DNA of 64,000 nt from positions 26,422,804 to 26,486,803 of the forward strand of contig OX235277.1 of the NCBI GenBank assembly GCA_944472155.2, read 5' to 3'. This DNA is from Trichobilharzia szidati (lineage: Eukaryota > Platyhelminthes > Trematoda > Strigeidida > Schistosomatidae). The position numbers and the translations under genes were made by a program. How positions within the stretch are numbered: position 1 is the first letter of the stretch; each line of letters starts with the position of its first letter. This document shows positions 56,205 through 64,000 of the stretch, one piece after another. A model generated the notes under the pieces. The model worked only from the letters and a program-made list of their open reading frames with translations. It ran no database searches and had not been told where the DNA came from.

Positions 56205-57480
56205 CAGTGTAGGTGTAGAACTTGAGCACTGTGGCAGAATGTTACTCCATACTAGGTAAGTTTATTTTAAGTATAACGCCTTGATGATGCAGTGTTAACA
56301 ATTGGATGACAAGGTTCCGAGCATAAATTATTGCAACTCACAATCATCTCAATTTCACTCACGTGGTTTCACGGTTTCCTACTGTCTATCCAGCTCCCCT
56401 TTGTTGTTTGTTGCCACTTTCCATATCTCCGGTATAGACGTTGCGTTGTTCCGATTGCACATGTGCGGTGTTTAGTAGATAAACAAAGCTTCAGTGACTA
56501 ACCTCTCTCTGTCTATCTTCACCTAACTATATTACTTTTTAATACTCTCACCCTGTCCCAAACACACTATTTTGTGATTGATTACATGCAAGTGAATGCA
56601 GTGCAGTGGCCGAGCTTTTTCCTAGGTTATTTAACTTATCAGGGTCAATTATTCTAGGTGTCTTGCTAAATTTTTATGTTCCAATGATCTAGTTGACGCC
56701 AATCTACTAGTTTGACTGGCGTATGTAATTGACTTCACAGTCGGCATTTCACGGTATTTGGTAAATTATACTATTATTTTTTGCTTAATCCGATCTATCG
56801 AGTCCTTAAGGTGACAACGTTTATCTCTGAGAGAAGTGGCTGTTTTGTTTAAATGCCACCCTAATTCTAGTCTCACTGAGAATCCTACGTAAGGTCTCTT
56901 ATGTTCCTTCTTTGTACAGCAGTACTACGGAGGCTTTCAATTCTATATTATTTTCGTCATTTTTATTACTAATCTCAGTCTTCCTATGATTCGTCTAATA
57001 TACTTTTGAAAAAATTCTGGTGGGAAGTTATTCCCTAGTAATACTTTCTCGATTTGTTTGATTTTGTACTTTAAATCTGGCTTACTAGTCAGGCTGTTGG
57101 TCCGATTATAAAGGCATTTAACTGAACCTATCTTTACGGATTCTGGATGGGATGAATTAAAGTCCGAATATTTATTAGAGTTAATTGGTGAATGGTGACT
57201 AACAGTGGAATCCAGGATGGGCATCACCTGGATGTACCTGCATTCAGCAGTGAGTGATGATGTTCCCACCGAAGCGTTATCCATTAAACCACTTAGGCCA
57301 CGAGAGCCACCTCTTTTGCAACAGGTCATACTAATTATTTAACTCAATTTTAGATTTTTCCGTCGATTGATTGGACCGAAGTGCTCGGTCTCAGGTTGAC
57401 GTGTTGGGAAAATCTAAAATTGTATGCAATGTTTATTAGAGTGTTTTGGTTTCCTATAAATGCTTATATCTAACCAACCA
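56205..57480 (-). mobile_element. PLE-B inserted in PLE-A
   Basis: TCTTTTATGT flanks it (56195-56204 and 57481-57490); the homologous uninterrupted PLE-A site is near 31817. Minus strand, from the right: KDGWLDISIYRKPKHSNK (RT, 57430-57480), [Sm-alpha insertion], NSNKYSDFNSSHPESVKIG (57100-57170), IKQIEKVLLGNNFPPEF, linker, then a GIY-YIG remnant near 56580-56720. Frames broken. Confidence 0.8.
57182..57431 (-). repeat. Sm-alpha-type SINE inserted in PLE-B, hammerhead deleted
   Basis: TTTATTAGAGT flanks it (57171-57181 and 57432-57442). Minus strand: flank shared with 30340-30445, tRNA-like head (GTGGCCTAAGTGGTTTAATGG near 57290-57310), then GGTACATCCAGGTGATG passing straight to CCCATCCTGGATTCC. 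The stem II / GAAA part of the hammerhead is missing, so no ribozyme is possible. Confidence 0.8.
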
Positions 57481-57780
57481 TCTTTTATGTGTTGATTAAC
57501 ATTAACGACTATGATTTCAACAGCTCATCAGCACTACCTTCTTACCGATCTGCACCGCCACTCCCTGAGTTGCAACTTGATTATTCATTACAATTTTTAA
57601 ATGTCTTGATGATAATAACCCTAACTTATATTTATCACTGTCCGACAAAGCTAATGTACACACACACACATACAAAAATCAGTATAAATGTAACTGCAAT
57701 TGTAGAGCTAAGTAAATGAATTAGCAGCGGGAAAGAAACTCTTCGTAGAACTAGGTGTGTTTTTTCATTAATTTCATAAA

Positions 57781-58310
57781 GAACTGTAAAATACCACAGA
57801 TTTCAATGTTTTTGTACACAAAGGTTTAATAATTATAGTTTGGGCTGCACCCCTGAATTTAATGCAGTGAACACACTGCTGAAAAAGTCAACATAGGTAG
57901 TTTCATCTCTGACATGGAGAAATAGGCGCAGGATGTTTTTAAAATTATGAGAGTTAAATACATAAACATCATTAGAGTCAACTTTTATACACTTGAGGCA
58001 TTCGATCTGGTGTAGAACGGATAAGGTAGGCTTTTCCGAAAAGGATTTGAAGCGTATGTAATCTGCTACATATAATTCTTAAACTCTTATGAAGCATAAT
58101 TTGATAATCTAGAGTGCTCTTAGTGAATGAATTAAATGAATCACTCGATTCTTGCTCAAAAATAATTGTTTCTAAAAATTAGATCATATGGAATTATTAT
58201 TTATTTTTAATTAAATTTTGATCTCCCGGTTAATTGATTAGATTGAACAATTAAACATCTGCTGACATCCCAGCCCCTAGTGTGGACGCTTTGACAAAGT
58301 CTGCGAATTA
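57781..58310. other. no recognised feature
   Basis: AT-rich; nothing recognised. Confidence 0.5.
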
Positions 58311-58680
58311 ACTTGAAGTAATCTGATGGACGGTGACTATCAATGGAATCTAGGATGTGTATTTAGTCCTAAGTGGGACGTCATCAAAGTATCCGTACGA
58401 GGGTCTGGTGTTTAAAAAAGACCGGATGTTGATCTCTTATCAGTCATTAAACAAATATCAGCCTGTGCCCGTTACACAGGACGCAGCTTTGACAGCTCAG
58501 ACACTAAACTAGATAACGCTATGACGTTTGAAACGATGGGTACTGAGTTAGAGATTCAGTGAGAGCGTCATCACTGCCTGTAGAACGCAGGTATATCCAG
58601 CTGACTGTTCGTAAATAGGACGGAATGCACACATATCGGATTCCACTGGAGTGGAGCACCATCCAGCAAATTACATATGG
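58311..58680. repeat. Sm-alpha-type SINE foldback, old
   Basis: Minus hammerhead arm at 58325-58400 (TTGATGAC, stem II with an ACTTA loop, TAAA for GAAA) and plus arm at 58590-58672 (CATATCGGATTCCACTGG; GGAA for GAAA). A tRNA-like head remnant lies between. Both arms are dead by core mutations. Confidence 0.6.
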
Positions 58681-58686
58681 ATTTAT

Positions 58687-59156
58687 TTTTACCAGTTGAT
58701 CACGGGTTGATCTCAGTTAGACAACCACTGAAAACCAGAGAGTACTGGTAGTTCTTTAGAAAATTAGTGACTTGCTACACGGCGGATTTTCCAGGAGCAG
58801 TTCTCGTCAGTAGTCATGACCAGTGAGGTCCACCAGTCACGTGTGAGGATGGATATCCCACCGACGACATTCGTTGGGATCGGGCTAAATCACGAATTGG
58901 TAGAAGTTAGAATTCATGGGGTGGCCATTGAGGAATCGGGTCCCAGTGGCTGAATGAAATACGAGCTTGCATTACAATTGAAAGGTCCTGGATTCGAACC
59001 CTAGCAGTCGGGTGGGTGAGTACTGCCTATGACGCCCAAACTGGGATGAAACAGCTGCTCAGTACTCACTGCTGGTTTCCAATGGTTCTCTCACCGATAT
59101 CAATCCATGATCAACTCGTAAAAAAAAACTAATCCTTACAAACCAACTATAGAAAA
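58687..59156 (+). repeat. HHR-SINE with imperfect target duplication
   Basis: Starts with a short minus 3'-end piece (GTTGATCACGGGTTGATCTC), then a full plus unit with head near 58950-59020. Hammerhead reads GTACTGCCTATGACGCCC and GAAACAG. ACATATGGATTTAT (58673-58686) and ACATATAGATATAT (59157-59170) flank it. Confidence 0.65.
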
Positions 59157-59170
59157 CATATAGATATATC

Positions 59171-59620
59171 TTGTTAATTTCACGTGCATTTGATTTACTG
59201 CATGCCTCTGCCGAAAGTTTTCCTCAACGGGACTATTGATTCAGATTCACTGGTTACCTGGCTTGTGCTAAACTTGATTCGTAGCATGCGGTTTGAGATG
59301 ATGAATAGAGAAAACACAGATTGACATTATCAAGCGAAATGCAGAACACTTCTTAGTAAAAGGATACACATATTACGAGACTGTGGAACAATTATTAAAT
59401 TGCTTCTAACCGGTCTTAATAATTTCATCGCCCCACAGCTTATCAGAAATTTTAAAGACTCTGTTGAATTTGAATGCAACTGAAAATTGAGTTTGTTCAC
59501 AAGTGAAATATGTGACAGGATTTTACATCGGAAGTTTATAACGACACTTTTAAACCACAACTGGATCTAAGGATAATTACTGATTTCTAGCTGTTAAACG
59601 CTATTATTATTATATTAATA
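59171..59620. other. no recognised feature
   Basis: 59330-59560 is open on the minus strand, no motif. Confidence 0.4.
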
Positions 59621-59621
59621 A

Positions 59622-60245
59622 TGTCTCCTTTAGTTCCTAGAGGAACATATGGATTCAGTCGCACGTCTCCATTGCGTTCGGTTTTCTGTCAACGTTTTCA
59701 CCTGGCTCCACGTCTGCCCAAATGCTTTCGTCTCCTCTTCATATTATCTCCTCCATGTCACTCTCGCACTGACAACCAACTCACTTTTTCCCATTCGGGT
59801 TCCACTGTAGAGATGGCTTGGAGTGTGATATCACTTGATGGTTTGTTTTCTCAGAATATGACCAATCCACCTCCATTTCTTCCTGCACATTTGTTGCACA
59901 GTTGGTTCCTGTTGGGTGGGTTCGCTCATTGCCAGAGATTCGTGTTGTTGGTCTCTTCTGGCTGGCCGTCTGATCTTAAGTATTGGGCGAAGACAGCTGT
60001 TGATGAAGGCATGTAGTTTGTCCGAAGTGCCTTTTGTGACGCAGTGCCGAGTCTCTGATCCATAAAGTACCACTGACTTCCCATTGGAGTTGAAAATCCG
60101 GATCTTAGTTTTCATGTTGAGTGCTGTTGACCTCCACACAGACTTGAGAGTAATGAACGCTTGTCTTGCTTTCCCAATCCTTGGTTTGATATACTTGTCA
60201 CTTCCGCTTGTAGCTGAAACGATGCTTCCCAGTTTCTTGGCCTGC
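59622..60245 (-). mobile_element. RTE LINE 3' part, left arm of inverted pair
   Basis: Minus strand: tail complement (GAGGAACATATGG near 59642), KKWRWIGHILRK near 59860, LHAFINSCLRPILKIRRP, NMKTKIRIFNSNGKSVVLYGSET near 60070, ending in the AGSDKYIK-type region near 60200. Confidence 0.7.
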
Positions 60246-60409
60246 TGACCTAATGTTTCTATAGTTTTATGGCCATTAGTTAATGGAGGGTAGCCGATCT
60301 ATCCTCTTAATCCTATAAGTTGATCAGTGCCTTTTAGTTAGACATGTAATATGGTCGTTAAGCAACTGTGTATCGAGTGGCAATAGACAGTGGCATTAAA
60401 AATGTAGTC

Positions 60410-61135
60410 ACATGCCAAGTGATTCTCAACAGAAACAGCAACAGACGACAATCAGCATAAATGGGATAAATCTGGAAGAAGCAAACCCCTTTAGCCACCA
60501 ACCTGGGAAAGCATCGTTTCAACTACAGGCGGACGGAACTGATGAAAATATCAAAGCGAGGATCGGGAAAGTAAGGCAAGTTTTCATTACTCTCTAGTCT
60601 GTGTGGAGGTCAACAGTACTCAGCATGAAAAATAAGATCCGGATTTTCAACTCCAGTGTGAAGTTAGTCGGTGCTACTATACGGATCAGAGACTTGGCGC
60701 TGCGCCGTGTCCCGAAGGCCACTTTGAACAAACTACAGACCTTCATCAACAGCTAAATGTCTTCGCTAAATACTCAATATCAGATGGCTGACCAGAAAAC
60801 ATCAGCAATCTGTGGGAGAATATGTGGGAGCTAATCAACATACTAGGAACCGATTGTGAAAAAAATATGCAGGAAGAAATGGAGATGGATTGGCCATACT
60901 CTCAGAAAACAAACCATCAAGTGAGTGACATAACACGCCGAACCATAGGTCGAGTGAAAGCGGCGAGTTGGTCGTCATTGTGAGGGTGACAGGAAAGAGG
61001 TCATGTGAATACGAGATGAAAGCATTTTGGCAGACGTGGAGCCAAGTGAAAACGTTGGTGGAGAACCGAAATTTACGGAGATGTGTGGTTGAAGCTTTAT
61101 GTTCCTCTAGGAACTAAATGAAACAATGATAATAT
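60410..61135 (+). mobile_element. RTE LINE 3' part, right arm of inverted pair
   Basis: Plus strand: QQQTTISINGINLEE (60430-60480), GTDENIKARIGKVRQVF, MKNKIRIFNSSVK, ATIRIRDLALRRV, EEMEMDWPYSQ near 60885, and the tail TTGAAGCTTTATGTTCC at 61090, ending in ATAATATATTAATA. Confidence 0.75.
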
Positions 61136-61780
61136 ATTAATACAAGTGGTTCTCGAAGTAAAACTCAACGGTGCTTTGGAAATGAAGAGGTGTGTAAGAG
61201 ACGATTTCTTACTATCACTCATGATATTCCTCACTGTAGCAGACTATACCATGCAACAGACTGGAATACAATGGACTAAGAACAAGACCCTAGAAGATCT
61301 TGACTTCGCTGACAGTTTACGTCTAGTATCGTGTAAACATGAAGATCTAAAGGCGAAAGCCAAGCAAGTTTGTGGAAGGATATCGAAGGTAGCAATTCAA
61401 GTCAACACAGAGAAGACAGAAGTGATGAAGATTCCAATGACCGAAAAAAAGCAAGCATCAACTGGAGATTTTGAAGGAAGTTACTTCTTACAATTATCTA
61501 GGGGCATGTGAGGATGTCAAGGCCAGCCAGAATAGGGAAAACAAGACAGACACGAATTACTTTGAAATCGCTGTGGGTCTCTATGGCACTCAGCCTATGG
61601 GCGAACATCTCATAGGCTACTAAGGACATCCATCAACAGCCGTCCACATTATTTAATACTGCAGATCATGTGGCTGGTCAGGATTGATAACCAAAGAGGA
61701 ACTCTAATGACAAACTAACCAGGAAACTATTGGCCAACGAATACACAGAAGTATGTGAACTGAACACACATCAAATTCCT
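61136..61780 (+). pseudogene. RTE LINE RT fragment
   Basis: 61146-61511: LSLMIFLTVADYTMQQT, LEDLDFADSLRLVS (FADD is FADS), IQVNTEKTEVMKIP, then frameshifted connection sequence. A separate copy from the preceding tail, since it restarts upstream in the ORF. 61780-61960 may be its decayed 3' end. Confidence 0.65.
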
Positions 61781-61989
61781 GAGTTGGGCGTGTTTTTTAG
61801 GGCAACGTGGAGTAGATCATTTGGAGAGGAAGAAATGAAACCTCATGAGCAACCAGGAAGCCGATTTAAAATAACTGAGGGGAAAAGAATGGAACGGAGA
61901 TGTGATGTTGCAGAATTATATTGTACTGTGGAACCGACTGAATAGTAAGTAATACAATCAACTGAAAAATGAGCATGACGTCAATGCTG

Positions 61990-62370
61990 GTGAACAAACA
62001 GAATGCCTACAAAACCCAATTCTTGAAAATTATTCTGATGCTTACCACTGACTTGCTACAGGACGGAGTTTCCTGGAGCAGTTCTAGTGAGAAGTCGTGA
62101 CCAATGGGATGCATCCAGTCGGTAGTGAGGATGAAGTCCTGCCGATGACCGTGGCTGGTGCCATTCGTGCTAAGATCACGAATTAGTAGAAGTTAGAATT
62201 CATTGGTTGGTCACTGACTTGGGTCCTAGTGGCCTAATGGTATACGACTTTGCCTTGTAGCCCAGTAGGTGAGTACTGCCGATGAAACCCAAGAGACTAG
62301 GAGGAAGCAGCTGTCCAGTACTCTCTACTGGTTCTCAGTGGTCCTCTAACTGATATCAATTAGTGGTTTA
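61990..62370 (+). repeat. HHR-SINE
   Basis: GAACAAACAGAATGCCTAC then TTCTTGAAAATTATTCTGATGC: again a 3' end joined to a 5' start. 5' body, tRNA head near 62225 (B box lost by a deletion), GATGAAACCC and GGAAGCAGC in the hammerhead position, end CTAACTGATATC. Confidence 0.6.
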
Positions 62371-63329
62371 GCCTGAAATAATGAGTCGTTTGTTTATAAA
62401 ATCAGAAACTATGCTGACAGTAACCTGTATTCCTGTATCGAGATCGGTTGAAGAATATACAATCGGATTGCATTTCACTTTTCTGTTGCTCCGCTTTAGT
62501 TACTGTGTATAGTATTCTGCGTATTAGGCGTAGTCTTCTAAGACCAGAAATAGATCCAGTATCTTTGCCATCAAGATATTTGACACATGCATATAGACAC
62601 TCGGCAGTTTTACTAGAATCCCCATAAGAATGCTGTTTCAGGGGGTCACATCCATAAGCGTAATTCTGAACATAATTCCACTCCGTTCATCATTGGAGAG
62701 ATGAATGCTGGCAAATATATTTTCAAACATTTAATAGTGGCGACCGACACAATCTTCAATCTAGTAATAAATAATACAAACGAATAATTTGTATTTTTGA
62801 AATCAGTTTTCTAAACCTCTTCTCACTGTTTAAAAATAATTTGTACATTCACTCAGCCTACGTCAGTTAATGTCCTTTAATTTCCTAATATTTTAGTATC
62901 GATTTAATTAGTTAACTGCTTTCTTTTTACACCAGTGTCCATTTTGTACATTCACGCTGATTAGGTCTTTTCAACATTCATTATGTTATACGGACCTCCG
63001 TTCCTTCTTAATTGGAATATAAGTATCTATATTTATCTGATTGGTTTTTTAGAGATAATTACCATTGTACAGTCTTTGAAAATGACTCGTTGAAAAGAGA
63101 AGTTTGACTAAATATTACATTTTCTTTCTAATTACTTTTCCATTAATGTGTACAGCATTATTGTTACTCATTAGCCTTGAATATCTAACGGAAACATTTT
63201 ACCTGAAAATATGTCTACTTACCACTGAAGGTGACTTATCTACGATGACAATGCGCAAAGCAACTTTCTGAAGTCTATTTTTTGATGGAATCACTGCTAT
63301 CCTAGTGGAAGGTAGCTCTTGGGAAAATA
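62371..63329. other. mostly unassigned; PLE-A tail remnant
   Basis: 63060-63125 carries ATTGTACAGTC and CTCGTTGAAAAGAG, the PLE-A 3' end motif. The rest is AT-rich and unassigned. Confidence 0.4.
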
Positions 63330-63715
63330 TACAAGTTTGACCACAGATTTATATCAGTTATAGAACCAGTACTGGAGTACTGGACAGCTAATTCATCCTA
63401 GTTTGAGAATCATATGCAGTGCAACTTGCGACAGGACCGAGTTTCCTGGAGCAGTTCTAGTGAAAGGTCGTGACCATTGAGGTCCAACCAGTCACGTGTG
63501 AGGATGGATGTCCGAGCGATGACATTGGTTGGTGCTCGTCGCGCTAAATCACGAATTGATAGCAGTTAGAATTCTTTGGTTGGCCACTGATTTGGGTTCC
63601 AGTGGCTGAATGGTATACCAGCTTGCCTTGTAACCGGTACGAACCCCCCTGGGTGCATACTTCCTATGATTCTCAAACTAGGATGAAGCACCTGTCGAGT
63701 ACTACAATGCTGTAC
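63330..63715 (+). repeat. HHR-SINE
   Basis: Short minus 3'-end piece (63333-63415: GTACTGGACAGCTAATTCATCC), then a full plus unit whose B box has a deletion near 63640. Ends GTCGAGTACT, directly followed by PLE-B2. Confidence 0.6.
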
Positions 63716-64000
63716 TTCCATATTAGTTTGTTTATTAGATGTATCACACAGTGAATCAGTATTATTTACTGGATGATTTTTCGAACACATTTCATCACTG
63801 TTCATAATCATATCAACTACAATCACACGATTTCGAAATTTGAGTTTTATAGTTTAGTTTATTCTCTCCTATTTGTCGTCGTTGGGGTAGTAGAATTTTT
63901 CAGATATCTGGGACAGGTGTTGAATCATTCCTATTACACGAATTCCCTGTCAGTTGATTCGATAAACAAAGCTTCCGCTGTCATCAATCTCTCCCTCAAC
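63716..64000 (-). mobile_element. PLE-B2, cut by window end
   Basis: Matches 2953-3240 block for block: TTCCATATTAGTTTG terminus, CACACAGTG, GGATGATTTTTCGAACAC, TAATCATATCAACT, the TATAGTTTAGTTTATTC zone, and the C-terminal coding edge near 63990. Confidence 0.75.

Larger units (their letters stand above)
55785..57780 (+). pseudogene. PLE-A C-terminus and 3' UTR, split by PLE-B
   Basis: 55800-56003 encodes SAIIKQLISNGHST, KVIYKVKNNLPK, LFCIAEA (stop) and a PLLLAW end, closest to the copy at 31430-31644. The UTR runs to 56204 and resumes at 57491, finishing with (CA)n and the GAAAGAAACTCTTCG end motif near 57735. The unsplit counterpart is 31640-32120. Confidence 0.8.

Noticed and set aside
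1..64000. CRISPR array, operon, bacterial or viral gene cluster
   Set aside because: Repeats are dispersed eukaryotic transposons with target duplications; no regularly spaced array, no prokaryotic gene structure, no virus genes seen.

Overview
The window looks like draft-assembly DNA from a flatworm, most likely a schistosome blood fluke. The evidence is AT-rich sequence, Sm-alpha-type tRNA-headed SINEs with hammerhead-ribozyme cores, RTE-type (SR2-like) LINEs, a CR1-like LINE, many Penelope-like elements (PLEs) with GIY-YIG endonuclease ends, and 4-bp-TSD solo LTRs of Ty3/gypsy type. Two runs of N (17824-18322 and 37744-38237) are assembly gaps. I found no confident host gene. Almost everything recognisable is a dead or broken transposable element, so this is probably intergenic or intronic DNA. 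Family names and species are from memory of schistosome repeats and were not searched.

Working names. HHR-SINE: tRNA-headed SINE whose 3' half has a hammerhead-like core and which often occurs as a head-to-head foldback. Sm-alpha-type: the other hammerhead SINE. tSINE-L: tRNA-headed SINE whose 3' end matches the RTE tail. tSINE-C: a third tRNA-headed family. PLE-A: PLE with a GIY-YIG of the form CGARYIG. PLE-B/B2: PLE with a GIY-YIG of the form GQTSRSR or GQSSRT and long terminal inverted repeats. PLE-C: short PLE remnant bounded by inverted hammerhead ends.

Layout. 0-6.7 kb: old SINEs, segmental duplication copy 1, PLE-B2 between inverted HHR-SINEs, PLE-A. 6.9-13.4 kb: RTE tails, four SINE families, a solo LTR. 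14.1-15.9 kb: the most complete PLE-B. 16.5-17.8 kb: SINE cluster and PLE-B cut by a gap. 19.1-21.6 kb: PLE-A split by PLE-C and an HHR-SINE, each flanked by the same 13-bp target. 23-28.6 kb: a palindromic insertion, duplication copy 2 with its own PLE-B insertion, an inverted near-identical PLE-B, and PLE-B2. 29-34.9 kb: RTE, Sm-alpha palindrome, two PLE-A copies. 35-40 kb: PLE-B, RTE, SINEs, gap. 41-42.7 kb: PLE-A with an intact 333-codon ORF. 43-48 kb: gypsy integrase remnant with solo LTR, 5'-inverted PLE-B, solo LTR, CR1-like LINE. 48.9-55.7 kb: RTE copies and a solo LTR. 55.8-57.8 kb: three-level nest (PLE-A > PLE-B > Sm-alpha). 58-64 kb: SINEs, inverted RTE pair, a second PLE-B2.

How the parts relate: the RTE LINE shares its 3' tail with tSINE-L and so is the likely mobiliser of that SINE. 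PLE-B ends repeatedly abut HHR-SINE ends. Hammerhead-like folds occur in at least three unrelated families here.
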